64,000 bases of DNA, taken from contig NZ_BJDK01000009.1 of NCBI RefSeq assembly GCF_005405105.1, forward strand, positions 1 through 64,000. Direction: 5' to 3'. Below, piece after piece: positions 53,187-60,985 of the stretch. Under the pieces are notes generated by a model that was given only the letters and a program-made list of their open reading frames with translations, had not been told where the DNA came from and did not search any database. Made by a program: the position numbers and the translations under genes. How positions within the stretch are numbered: position 1 is the stretch's first letter; the number at the start of each line of letters is the position of its first letter. This DNA is from Lactiplantibacillus dongliensis (GTDB lineage Bacteria > Bacillota > Bacilli > Lactobacillales > Lactobacillaceae).

Positions 53187-53657
53187 ATGAAAAAACGAAC
53201 AAGTCTCTTAAAATTGGCGTTAGTCGTCATTAGTCTAGCCATCTTGTTGGCGGCAATTTTTGTCGTTCCCGTGATGATTCAGATGGGAAATAAGTATTTA
53301 CAAGGGTGGGGCTATCCACTTGGGGTCGGCTTGTATGTTTTATTGGGGTTAGTTTTAGTGGCCATTGGGCAGTCTTGGCATTTGCTACGACTGATTGAAC
53401 AACAAGCGGTCTTTTCGGTGGCTTCCGTCACAGCCCTAACTTGGATTAAAAGGTGTGCGTATGGTGTAACGGCAATTTTTGTGGTCACTTGGCCACTATT
53501 CTATGTGATTACTCAGGCTACCGATGCGCCGGGTATTTTACTAATGGCCATTATTTTGACGGGAATCGCGTTAATCATTGGTATTTTTGCCAGCATCTTA
53601 GCCCAGTTATTAGCGAATGCCGTGCAGCTTAAACATGAAAACGAGTTGACGATATGA
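53187..53657 (+). CDS. DUF2975 membrane protein
   Basis: A 156-residue protein with four membrane helices (LVVISLAILLAAIFVVPVM, YPLGVGLYVLLGLVLVA, IFVVTWPLFYVIT, LMAIILTGIALIIGIFASIL). DUF2975 proteins are always beside a small XRE regulator of the YozG type, as here (the next gene overlaps by four bases, ATGA). The pair probably works as a membrane-sensing switch. Function not established. Confidence 0.8.
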   Translation: MKKRTSLLKLALVVISLAILLAAIFVVPVMIQMGNKYLQGWGYPLGVGLYVLLGLVLVAIGQSWHLLRLIEQQAVFSVASVTALTWIKRCAYGVTAIFVVTWPLFYVITQATDAPGILLMAIILTGIALIIGIFASILAQLLANAVQLKHENELTI

Positions 53658-53875
53658 TTACTGTAAACTTAGATGTGATGTTAGCGAAGCGTAAGATGAG
53701 TTTGACTGAGTTGTCGCAAGCTGTTGGCATTACGATGGCCAATTTGTCTATTTTGAAGAATGATAAAGCCAAGGCCGTACGGTTTTCAACCTTAGCAGCT
53801 ATTTGTCAGGTGTTGGATTGTCAGCCGGGGGATATTTTGGTTTATACAGCAAAACGAACTAACAGTGCCAGCTAG
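53654..53875 (+). CDS. YozG-like XRE regulator
   Basis: A 73-residue HTH protein (LTELSQAVGITMANLSILKN, LDCQPGDILVY), the compact Cro/CI type that partners DUF2975. ATG lies inside the stop codon of the previous gene, giving translational coupling. It may repress the shared promoter at the TTATCGATAA site. Confidence 0.85.
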   Translation: MITVNLDVMLAKRKMSLTELSQAVGITMANLSILKNDKAKAVRFSTLAAICQVLDCQPGDILVYTAKRTNSAS

Positions 53876-53942
53876 GCTAAATTAACGCAATTGAACAGTG
53901 ACTGGTAACTAGGCTTTTAAGGCGGTTGCCAGCTAGTCAGAT

Positions 53943-53984
53943 AAAAGTCTGGTTCAGTCATTTTAAGCGCTGAATCAGACTTTT
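53943..53984 (+). terminator. Rho-independent terminator
   Basis: AAAAGTCTGGTTCAG pairs with CTGAATCAGACTTTT, ending the DUF2975-XRE operon. Confidence 0.85.
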
Positions 53985-54103
53985 GATCAATTATGAGGGT
54001 TGACCAAGCTGTTTTTACCCCTGATAAACTGTGGTAATTCGTTAATTTATGGGTAATAATTAAGGCATATACACAATTCAGGTGATTTAATCCTAACTCA
54101 GCC

Positions 54104-54132
54104 TTGACATTTTAGGGCAATAGCCTTTTACT
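54104..54132 (+). promoter_or_regulatory. Promoter of the diguanylate cyclase gene
   Basis: A consensus -35 TTGACA, 17-bp spacer and -10 TTTACT. It predicts a leader of about 137 nt. Confidence 0.6.
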
Positions 54133-54148
54133 AATAAGAGTATTACTG

Positions 54149-54249
54149 GTTAGTTTTTGAACAAGATCCGGCTTTTTATCGGTTTAAATAGCTAATGAGT
54201 AACCGTAAATTCAAATTAAATTACCAGGCGTTTGGTCTGGAAAACTAAC
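54149..54249 (+). promoter_or_regulatory. Candidate structured 5' leader
   Basis: GTTAGTTTT (54149-54157) and AAAACTAAC (54241-54249) can close a helix around about 83 nt containing two smaller stems (CCG/CGG near 54168-54182 and CCAG/CTGG near 54223-54239). The layout resembles a riboswitch junction, but it matches no class I know. Confidence 0.4.
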
Positions 54250-54276
54250 AAACTAAGTAATAAAGAAGGTTGATCA

Positions 54277-55407
54277 ATGACTTGGTCTAATTGGCACGTT
54301 GCGCCATTTTTAACCAGTGTTTTCTTTACTTTAGGGGTATTAACGCTTTATTGGGTGTCATTTAATTGGCTCACATCATGGTTGCGTTCACGACATATCT
54401 CGTTTGATGAAGATCGATTGAATGCGTGGTACGGTGTCATCTATATGGTGGTCTTTGTCTTTTCAATTCAGTTGATTATTGTGGGTAAAAACTACTCATG
54501 GCAGTTTATGAACTTTGAACTGATTGCGATTATTTTCTGTGCTTATTTTTTGAATATTCACATTCCATACTACTTTTTCTTCCCAATTCTGTTGGTCTAT
54601 ATGCTATTTGACCACTCAATCGGCTATTGGGAATCGTGGGGACATGCGCTGACGTTGGCGGTTTTCTTTACGATTTTAAACATCATTCGGGTAAAGTTCC
54701 AAGATCATCGATTGGCACCGCTGATTTATATGCTCGTCGGGGTACCGTTTGGCGGGATACTATGGTTATGGATGAAAATTAAGTTTAACTTCTCATGGGC
54801 CATTTATGGTCAAGAGTGGCTCTATTTGATTATTTTTGAAGGCTTGCTGTACATTTACGTCACGATGCTCTCACAAGATAGTCAAACTCGGTTAAGACTA
54901 GCCAATTTTGCTAGTCATGATGCGTTGACCCAGACGGAGAACTTTGCGGCCTACACGGGAGCCAGTCAGTACCTGTTCAAGGACAGTACGCAGCATCAAC
55001 GGCCCTTATCAATGATGATGTTTGATATTGACCACTTCAAGTTGGTCAATGATACGTATGGGCATCTTGCCGGCGATCGGGTCTTACAGCAAGTGGCATT
55101 GACCGTACAAACGGTATTGGACGCTAACGATACCAAAGTTAAACTGTATCGAACCGGGGGTGAGGAGTTCAACATCCTGTTTCCTGGTTATATGGTCGCC
55201 CAAACGCAAACGATTGTGACCCAGATTTTTAGTGCGATCAATCATCAAACGATTCAATTCGGTGCCCGACAGATTGCCATTTCAATTTCAGTGGGTGTGT
55301 CAGCAGTAACGGTTGCGGATGGGTCGCCAATTGACTTTTATAATCGGGTCGATCATAACTTGTACAATTCTAAGCGGAATGGCCGGATGCGGATTACCAG
55401 TATCTGA
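54277..55407 (+). CDS. Membrane diguanylate cyclase (GGDEF)
   Basis: A 376-residue protein with six or seven N-terminal helices (about 10-200) and a C-terminal GGDEF domain. The metal/substrate motifs DIDHFKLVNDTYGH and GGEEF (294-298) are intact, so it should make cyclic di-GMP from GTP. The RxxD inhibitory site upstream of GGEEF is absent, so no product feedback by that route. A leader of about 137 nt and a terminator at 55442 frame it. c-di-GMP effectors are rare in lactobacilli, so its output is unclear. Confidence 0.85.
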   Translation: MTWSNWHVAPFLTSVFFTLGVLTLYWVSFNWLTSWLRSRHISFDEDRLNAWYGVIYMVVFVFSIQLIIVGKNYSWQFMNFELIAIIFCAYFLNIHIPYYFFFPILLVYMLFDHSIGYWESWGHALTLAVFFTILNIIRVKFQDHRLAPLIYMLVGVPFGGILWLWMKIKFNFSWAIYGQEWLYLIIFEGLLYIYVTMLSQDSQTRLRLANFASHDALTQTENFAAYTGASQYLFKDSTQHQRPLSMMMFDIDHFKLVNDTYGHLAGDRVLQQVALTVQTVLDANDTKVKLYRTGGEEFNILFPGYMVAQTQTIVTQIFSAINHQTIQFGARQIAISISVGVSAVTVADGSPIDFYNRVDHNLYNSKRNGRMRITSI

Positions 55408-55441
55408 GGAGACGTCAGTTCGTTAAAATAGTGATTGTTTC

Positions 55442-55484
55442 AAAAAAAGTAACTGCTGGATTAATTTCCGGTGGTTACTTTTTT
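55442..55484. terminator. Bidirectional terminator
   Basis: AAAAAAAGTAACTGCTGGA and TTCCGGTGGTTACTTTTTT form a long imperfect stem between the convergent cyclase and MarR genes. Confidence 0.8.
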
Positions 55485-55493
55485 AGTGACAAC

Positions 55494-55928
55494 TTATTTA
55501 GATTGATCGAAGCGTTTGGCTTGCTCACTCCAAGCGGCTAAGTGGGTATAGATAGTCGCGAGGTCGGTCTCGCTAGTATCACCGAGGACTTGGTCCCAGA
55601 GCGCTTGTTTGATCTGCCGAATCGTTGTACACGCTTGGTCTCCGGCTGGTGTCGTCTTGATCCAGGTGGTGCGGTGATCGGTATCGTCAGGGGTTCTGGT
55701 GATATAACCAGCCTTTTCTAGACGCGTCATCTCACGACTAACCAGGCCTTTATTAATTGCCAGTTCAGTCGCAATTTGTTTAGCTGTGACTGGGGCGTAT
55801 TCACCGATGAAAAGAAGAAAGTTCGCGTTACTAGCGTTGATTTCCGGGAGTGTTAGGTCATGCGTCATCGCAATTTGAAAGCGCCGATGCAAAGCGCCGA
55901 TAAATTTGCCGAGTTTAGTAATGTCCAA
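55494..55928 (-). CDS. MarR family regulator
   Basis: A 144-residue MarR-type winged-helix protein (TAKQIATELAINKGLVSREMTR... RLEKAGYITRTPDDTDHR wing). It is divergent from a small membrane-protein gene, with two perfect dyads between them. It probably represses both and releases on binding a phenolic or similar ligand. Confidence 0.8.
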   Translation of the reverse strand: MDITKLGKFIGALHRRFQIAMTHDLTLPEINASNANFLLFIGEYAPVTAKQIATELAINKGLVSREMTRLEKAGYITRTPDDTDHRTTWIKTTPAGDQACTTIRQIKQALWDQVLGDTSETDLATIYTHLAAWSEQAKRFDQSK

Positions 55929-55963
55929 AATAACGGTCCTCCTTTAGTTAAAACTATCATAGC

Positions 55964-56021
55964 ATATAGTTGACAAATAAACTATATTTAGTTAAACTAC
56001 AATAGTTGCTTTATCAACTAT
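55964..56021. promoter_or_regulatory. Double MarR operator and promoter
   Basis: Dyad 1 ATATAGTT/AACTATAT (55964-55987) covers the -35 TTGACA (55970-55975); TAAACT (55993-55998) is the -10 at 17 bp. Dyad 2 ATAGTTG/CAACTAT (56002-56021) covers the start of transcription and leader. Confidence 0.7.
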
Positions 56022-56033
56022 ATGGAGGCTAAG

Positions 56034-56492
56034 ATGACTTTTAAAAAACGGGTGCTTTTTACCCTACTAATGTGTATTGGTATGGCCAGCAGTATGAGCT
56101 GGCTAGGGATGGCAACTAAGATGGGAATTAATCAAGGCATGTGGCGCGTATTTGGCTTGGCACTACTGCCGACAATTGGCTTTGCGTTTGTGTTCAATTT
56201 TGTGGTGGTCAGTACGTTGACCCAATTATTGATCAAATGGCGAACTCGCAACATGGTCGATCAAACGATGATACTTTTGAAGGCGAATGCCATGCGTGGT
56301 TGGACGATGCTACTGGTGATGTGTTTTACAATGAGTACGCGCGCCTTAATGATGAATGGGACGCTGTTTCATATGACCATAACGCAATTTATTTTAGGGT
56401 TCTTCGGTACTCTGACGATGGCTTATTTCGTCCGGAATATTTTTATCATGCCGTTGGTCCGGAAAATTTTAGCACAGGTGATGCCAGATTAA
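56034..56492 (+). CDS. Small membrane protein, DUF2798-like
   Basis: A 152-residue protein with four membrane helices (VLFTLLMCIGMASSMSWLG, LLPTIGFAFVFNFVVVS, GWTMLLVMCFTMS, FILGFFGTLTMAYFV), looking like a duplicated two-helix DUF2798 unit. ATG 56034 follows GGAGG; the upstream ATG (56022) overlaps that site. It is controlled by the divergent MarR gene. Function unknown, perhaps efflux or stress related. Confidence 0.6.
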   Translation: MTFKKRVLFTLLMCIGMASSMSWLGMATKMGINQGMWRVFGLALLPTIGFAFVFNFVVVSTLTQLLIKWRTRNMVDQTMILLKANAMRGWTMLLVMCFTMSTRALMMNGTLFHMTITQFILGFFGTLTMAYFVRNIFIMPLVRKILAQVMPD

Positions 56493-56817
56493 GTCGTCTG
56501 GCCGGATACTTGGACGATAATAAAAAAACTAAAAGTTGAAAGTTAATACTATACAAAAATAGACATGAATCACTTCATATTTGTATACTTAAAGTGCCTA
56601 AACTTAAACGTACAGAGGCGTGTCATATCCGTGTCTACTCTATACAATATAATACTACCCACGGATTGTTGATGACTAATCCGGGTAAATAGTTTTTATT
56701 ATTTTGTTGTACTGATCTCAGAACATGCCTGTCAGTATTCAGTATTGATCAGATATGTCCAAAAGATCAATAATTCCCATTTTGAATTAAAAAGTCAATA
56801 TATGATATAATACAATT
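56493..56817. other. Intergenic region before higBA
   Basis: AT-rich, with the left copy of a 25-bp direct repeat (56531-56555) and the higB promoter at its end. No gene is seen. Confidence 0.5.
56782..56811 (+). promoter_or_regulatory. higBA promoter with leaderless start
   Basis: -35 TTGAAT (56782-56787), 18-bp spacer and extended -10 TGATATAAT (56803-56811). The expected transcription start falls on the toxin ATG at 56818, and no Shine-Dalgarno sequence exists. Confidence 0.65.
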
Positions 56818-57177
56818 ATGGAAAAGATAGAATTTCAGACATATGTGCGACCTAACGGACATGATGAATTTGTAGAGTGGGTAAAATCTTTGCCTGTCAA
56901 GGATAGAGCTAAGCTATTACAAACACTTTCTAAAATAGAGGGCAACGGTCTATTAGTAGCTCAAAGACTGAAATGGGTTAAAAAGATCGATGTCAATCTA
57001 TATGAAGTTAGGAGTAAGGTAGGTTCAAATATCCAACGAGCTTTATATTTCCATATTGTGCGGGGTGAGTATCTGATCACCCATGGTTTTACGAAGAAAA
57101 CGCAGAAGACGCCCATTCGCGAAATAGAACATGCAAAGGAACTCAGAAAGGAATGGCATGATAACAATGAAAGTTGA
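56818..57177 (+). CDS. higB: HigB/RelE-type toxin (Gp49 family)
   Basis: A 119-residue RelE-superfamily toxin of the phage-derived Gp49/HigB group: EFVEWVKSLPVKDRAKLLQTL, then LYEVRSKVGSNIQRALYFH and the conserved LITHGFTKKTQKTPIREI, which carries the residues for mRNA cleavage on the ribosome. It has no ribosome site and the promoter's start point coincides with ATG, so leaderless translation is likely. The antitoxin gene overlaps its 3' end. Confidence 0.85.
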   Translation: MEKIEFQTYVRPNGHDEFVEWVKSLPVKDRAKLLQTLSKIEGNGLLVAQRLKWVKKIDVNLYEVRSKVGSNIQRALYFHIVRGEYLITHGFTKKTQKTPIREIEHAKELRKEWHDNNES

Positions 57178-57433
57178 TAGTCTGATTACAGAAGAACTAA
57201 AAAATTCTGAGTTTGCTGCAGCCTACCGTGATGAGGGAGAGTTGCTTGATACGGCTATTGCCCTTTATCACGCTCGTGAATTAGCAGGCTTAACTCAGGC
57301 CGAGCTGGCGGAACGAGCTTCGACAACGCAATCTACTATTGCCAGAATTGAACGTGGTGACAATGTGTCGTTCAGCAAGTACGCACAAATTGCACATGCA
57401 TTAGGCAAGCGTGTAAAAGTTAGCTTTGAATAA
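57158..57433 (+). CDS. higA: HigA-type XRE antitoxin
   Basis: A 91-residue antitoxin with C-terminal XRE HTH (LTQAELAERASTTQSTIARI, ERGDNVSFSKYAQIAHALGK) and an N-terminal toxin-binding helix. ATG 57158 follows AAAGGA within the toxin gene (20-bp overlap); the longer frame (57131) is not needed. It should repress the operon with the toxin. Confidence 0.85.
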   Translation: MITMKVDSLITEELKNSEFAAAYRDEGELLDTAIALYHARELAGLTQAELAERASTTQSTIARIERGDNVSFSKYAQIAHALGKRVKVSFE

Positions 57434-57515
57434 AAATCTTTATTTTTGGACCATCTCACAGCTGACCCTGCATTCGTATTGCTGCCATACTATAGTCACG
57501 TGGAACCTATGAACG

Positions 57516-57623
57516 ATGAATGATTTTAGAAATAGGAGAAAAAATGAAAAAGTTGGGTTTGGTGTATCACTTGAGAAAGGTGATTTCAAACTAGAAATTC
57601 CAAAAATTGTGCACTTTATCTAA
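57516..57623 (+). CDS. Candidate 35-residue small protein
   Basis: A frame MNDFRNRRKNEKVGFGVSLE to a C-terminus KIVHFI, basic then mixed, with only a weak GGAA upstream. The overlapping frame at 57544 (16 codons) has a better ribosome site (AGGAG). Both sit between higA and the right direct repeat. Either may be a remnant of transferred DNA. Low certainty. Confidence 0.25.
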   Translation: MNDFRNRRKNEKVGFGVSLEKGDFKLEIPKIVHFI

Positions 57624-57763
57624 AGGTTGAAAGTTAATAATGTACAGTAAAGGGGCTTATGTCACAGCCCCAATGCGCAATAAATCAGGAAATACTAATA
57701 TTCAATGCCACAGGTCTTTTGTATCAAGGTGTGTGGTTTGTTTTGTGCTTTTAATCTTTAGAC

Positions 57764-57812
57764 AAAAAACTCATGCTGACTGTAACTAAGTGATAGTCAA
57801 CATGAGTTTTTT
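57764..57812. terminator. Bidirectional terminator
   Basis: AAAAAACTCATGCTGACT and AGTCAACATGAGTTTTTT form a long stem that ends the minus-strand HelD-like gene. Confidence 0.85.
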
Positions 57813-57831
57813 ATATAGTGGTGTTTTGAAT

Positions 57832-59655
57832 TTAGTCTATTGGCCCTGAATCAGTTATTAATGTTAACGTTTTGGTGCCGCGCGAAGTGGCCACATAGCG
57901 ACGATGATCGCCAGTTTCAGTATCCAAATAATAAGGATTCGTCCAATCGACAATGATCGCATGATCAAATTCTAGGCCTTTAGCAACCGGCAATGCCATC
58001 AGATTAAGCCCCGGTTGCACCGTTTGATGGCCGGCAGCTGTCAAATGATGGGCAATTGGAAACTGGGTTGCTAGCGTATCAGCACTAGCTTGATTAGGAG
58101 TAATAATGCCTACACTTTGGCCGTTTTGGATGGGTAACTGATCAAGCACCGATTTTAAATCCGCGGTGGTGACTGTTTGTGGTGTCAGACCATTGGCTTG
58201 CACAGCTTTAATTCGCGATTGCCAATCACCAGCGAATTGCGCAAAATAGGTCGTAATGGCCCCAGTCGCTCGATAACTAGTGGTTAATTGGAGCGGCTGA
58301 ATCGTCTGATTGGTGAAATAGGCGGCAATGTCTGGTGCTTGGCCGGTTAAACGTTGCCGATGATCACCAACAATTGTCAGTTGCGCTTTAGTGAATAACG
58401 CTTGTAGCATCAGCCAAGTATCAGCATCATAATCTTGGGCTTCATCGACAAAAAGCGCGGCGGTAGTGGTTTGTTGATAGTTGGTGATTTTAATTAAGAG
58501 ATAGAGTTGGTCATAGGTGGTTAGGGTCGCCAAGTGCCATTGCGCAGCTAACGCGTCCCAGTCTAACCAGTGACTGACATCTGCAGGTAATTGCTGCATT
58601 GCCGTTAGCCATCGCCAAGCATGTTGCATGCGATTTAAAAATGAGTCTTGGCTGTCAGTTTGGGCATAAGCTTGTGGTGATAACCCTGCCGGGGTCGGAA
58701 GGAAGGGCTGTTGCAACAAACGATCCAAGGTTGCCAGATGGTTATCAGCTAGGTTAGTCACTGTTAACCCCAAGCGAGTACCGACTGCTTGGATTAAGTT
58801 GGCGTAAGTACTAGTCAATGGTTCAGCTTCACCCAGGGCTGGTAACACGCCGCGAATATAGCGACTAAAAGCGGTATTCGGTGTCAAAATCAAGATGTCG
58901 GCACTGGTCCAAGTGTCGCGGTGACGGTAAAGTTGGTAAGCCACGCGTTGTAGTAATACCGAGGTCTTACCACTACCAGCAACGCCGTCAACTAGCACAA
59001 CTTGATGGGTGCTTTCACGAATAATGGCGTTTTGTTCTTGTTGAATGGTGGCAGTGATCTCTTGTAAGCCACCGCTACGGTTCTCAGCTAAGACGGCTAA
59101 CAGTAACGGGTCACCAATCGCTGATTGCGTATTGACGACTTGTAACAATTGATCGTGGTCAATCACGAATTGCTGCCGCGCTAGCACAGTGACGGGAATG
59201 TCACGACCGTTTGCCTGATAACTGGTTGCGCCAGTGCGATTGGCGTAATAGGCATCGGCGACTGGGGCGCGCCAATCATAGACTAAGTCGTTGGCTTGGG
59301 CATCGATATAGCCGACTTTGCCTAAGTGGTAGGCTTCAGGGTCATCGTCACCATAGTCTAATTGTAGTTTAGCAAAATAAGCTTGTGGCAATAATAATTT
59401 GGCATGGGCCAGTCGGGTCGCCGCTGTTTGTGCGCGGGTATTTAAGGTATCGATTTGGCGGTTATTGGCTTCGATACTGGCAAAGGTATCCAGCGTTTCA
59501 GTGTAGGTGCCCAAATCCAGATGACCGTCCGTTCCCAGTTGGCGTTTGACTTGCTTCGCTTCCGTGGACAAGTCGGCCAATTGGGTCGTAAGCGTCGCAA
59601 TATCGTGTTGAAATTGTTGGTACAGCTTGTGCAAATGTTGGGTTTCAGTTAACAT
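57832..59655 (-). CDS. Short HelD-like UvrD superfamily ATPase
   Basis: A 607-residue protein. An N-terminal coiled coil (about 1-90) is followed by LGKVGYIDAQ and WRAPVADAYYANR, then UvrD-type motifs: Walker A GVAGSGKTSVLLQRVAYQLY, motif Ia NTAFSRYI, Walker B VDEAQDYD, VGDHRQR and TTSYRAT, and motif VI RRYVATSRGTKTL. HelD recycles RNA polymerase by prying it off DNA. B. subtilis HelD is about 774 residues, so this copy is clearly shorter, mostly between Ia and the second half, and may be a specialised paralogue. It starts after GGTGG upstream of ATG. Confidence 0.75.
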   Translation of the reverse strand: MLTETQHLHKLYQQFQHDIATLTTQLADLSTEAKQVKRQLGTDGHLDLGTYTETLDTFASIEANNRQIDTLNTRAQTAATRLAHAKLLLPQAYFAKLQLDYGDDDPEAYHLGKVGYIDAQANDLVYDWRAPVADAYYANRTGATSYQANGRDIPVTVLARQQFVIDHDQLLQVVNTQSAIGDPLLLAVLAENRSGGLQEITATIQQEQNAIIRESTHQVVLVDGVAGSGKTSVLLQRVAYQLYRHRDTWTSADILILTPNTAFSRYIRGVLPALGEAEPLTSTYANLIQAVGTRLGLTVTNLADNHLATLDRLLQQPFLPTPAGLSPQAYAQTDSQDSFLNRMQHAWRWLTAMQQLPADVSHWLDWDALAAQWHLATLTTYDQLYLLIKITNYQQTTTAALFVDEAQDYDADTWLMLQALFTKAQLTIVGDHRQRLTGQAPDIAAYFTNQTIQPLQLTTSYRATGAITTYFAQFAGDWQSRIKAVQANGLTPQTVTTADLKSVLDQLPIQNGQSVGIITPNQASADTLATQFPIAHHLTAAGHQTVQPGLNLMALPVAKGLEFDHAIIVDWTNPYYLDTETGDHRRYVATSRGTKTLTLITDSGPID

Positions 59656-59729
59656 GTTGCCACCACCTCCGAGCTACTAGTTTACACGCTTCGTGCTAAA
59701 TTAATAGTCTATTTTTGGTAGCGTTAGCA

Positions 59730-59738
59730 TGGTATAAT
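59730..59738 (+). promoter_or_regulatory. Extended -10 promoter of the candidate small RNA
   Basis: TGGTATAAT with no clear -35. The next strong element downstream is a terminator, not a gene. Confidence 0.55.
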
Positions 59739-59744
59739 AAAGAC

Positions 59745-59817
59745 AAGGAAAAGTACCGTTGTTAGATTTGAACTGACTTTAAAAGCCATCGCCGATTTTG
59801 GAGCGATGGCTTTTTTA
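59745..59817 (+). ncRNA. Candidate 73-nt small RNA
   Basis: An extended -10 TGGTATAAT and, 72 nt later, a strong terminator (AAAAGCCATCGC pairing with GCGATGGCTTTT) delimit a short transcript that lacks a downstream gene. It has AAGGAAAAG near its 5' end and one possible five-codon frame from TTG. It could act by base pairing. It may also be a solitary promoter-terminator pair without function. Confidence 0.45.
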
Positions 59818-60000
59818 TGAATTAAAGAATAAAAAATTAACTATCATTTTTTAAGGCGTAATGGCTAGCTCTGTAATTGGTAGCTTGTGGGTACCAACTA
59901 ATTAAAAATAAAAAAATAGTTGGTTATTGTTAATAGCAAGAACTGATAATATCAGTCTTCGATACTGTCTAACGACCAACCTTGTCAGTAAACGGCTTGG

Positions 60001-60873
60001 CTAGCTAGTGGGCCATTTTTTAACTAAAGCGCTAATTAATGGTTTGACGCGGGCCTGCTGAGTTTTAAGATAAGCCGCGTAAATCGGCATTTGGGCATTC
60101 GCATCACTGATGGGGATTTCCACGCGACTATCATCGACGGTTAGTCGCGAATGATACGCGGTGTAGAATTGCGCAAGATTGGTGCTGAAGTATGGAAAGT
60201 CGGCGTATTCGGTGATCTCGGCTAAGGCGTCGAATTCTTTCTGGTAAAAAAACTTAGCATCGGGAATGGCTTGTTGAATGATGTCGCGCCACGGGCCAAT
60301 TTTACTCAAAACAATAAAACTTAAGCCAGCCAGTTCTTTAAAGGTAATCTGGGATTGATTGGCTTGATACATAAATTTGTTCAAATTAACGGCTAGCTGT
60401 TCAGTCCCAATTAACTGACTTTTAATAGCTGTCGTTTGTAAAGGCTTGGCGGTAAACATTAAAGTTGCTGCGTTGCTGGTTAATGTTGTGGTCACGTCAG
60501 TTGGTGTTACTAACTCAGCATTAATGGTCAATCTGAATTGATCATTAAACAACGGCAAAAGATACAACGGTCCAGGAATCGTCGTGCCAACTGTAATGGT
60601 TCGTTGTGTTTGATCAAAGTTTTGAATCTGCGTCACAAATTGATCTTGAGCCGTTAAGAGTTCTCGTGCTTGCTGTGCTGCGAGTTGACCAGTCGCGGTT
60701 AGGCTAAGCCGGTTGGGTTGACGATCGAATAAGATGACACCTAGATCAGTCTCCAGCTTTTGCATGCCACGGGTAATCGTCGGCTGGGTGACGTTTAATT
60801 TAGCGGCGGTCGCAGCCAATGTCCCGGTCTCGGCAAACGTCACGAGTTCTGCTAATAAGTAAGTTTCAAGCAT
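60001..60873 (-). CDS. LysR family regulator
   Basis: A 290-residue LysR-type regulator with HTH AATAAKLNVTQPTITRGMQKLE and an effector domain. It diverges from the aldo/keto reductase pair at 60986, which it probably controls. The operators at 60887-60925 lie between them. The ligand is unknown. Confidence 0.85.
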   Translation of the reverse strand: MLETYLLAELVTFAETGTLAATAAKLNVTQPTITRGMQKLETDLGVILFDRQPNRLSLTATGQLAAQQARELLTAQDQFVTQIQNFDQTQRTITVGTTIPGPLYLLPLFNDQFRLTINAELVTPTDVTTTLTSNAATLMFTAKPLQTTAIKSQLIGTEQLAVNLNKFMYQANQSQITFKELAGLSFIVLSKIGPWRDIIQQAIPDAKFFYQKEFDALAEITEYADFPYFSTNLAQFYTAYHSRLTVDDSRVEIPISDANAQMPIYAAYLKTQQARVKPLISALVKKWPTS

Positions 60874-60886
60874 GAGTTCACTTCCC

Positions 60887-60925
60887 AGTATACGTTACTA
60901 GTATACTAGCATGCTTAACTAGTAA
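60887..60925. promoter_or_regulatory. LysR operator dyads
   Basis: AGTATAC/GTATACT (60887-60907) and TTACTAG/CTAGTAA (60895-60925) are perfect, overlapping inverted repeats upstream of both divergent genes. Confidence 0.65.
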
Positions 60926-60985
60926 TTTTCAAATTCGCAGTCCGGGTCTAAACTAGCTTTATTCAGAAAAAAGTGAGGACTTAAA

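Larger units (their letters stand above)
53876..54276. other. Intergenic region: terminator, promoter and structured leader
   Basis: Besides the terminator at 53943, it holds a promoter at 54104-54132 and the structured leader at 54149-54249. Nothing coding is seen. Confidence 0.6.
56531..57646. repeat. Direct repeats flanking the higBA module
   Basis: The left copy at 56531-56555 and right copy at 57622-57646 share 22 of 25 bases (core GTTGAAAGTTAATA). They bracket the higBA genes by about 1.1 kb, as expected for boundaries of an inserted segment or a recombined duplication. Confidence 0.5.
57434..57831. other. Intergenic region after higBA
   Basis: Holds the possible small frames, the right direct repeat at 57622-57646 and the terminator at 57764. 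Otherwise nothing recognised. Confidence 0.5.
59656..60000. other. Intergenic region with small RNA candidate
   Basis: It holds the candidate RNA and a perfect dyad ACTGATA/TATCAGT at 59942-59956. Nothing coding is seen otherwise. Confidence 0.5.

Noticed and set aside
56141-56539. 132-codon frame overlapping the DUF2798-like gene
   Set aside because: It overlaps a hydrophobic protein with clear ribosome site and operator; the alternative frame has neither.
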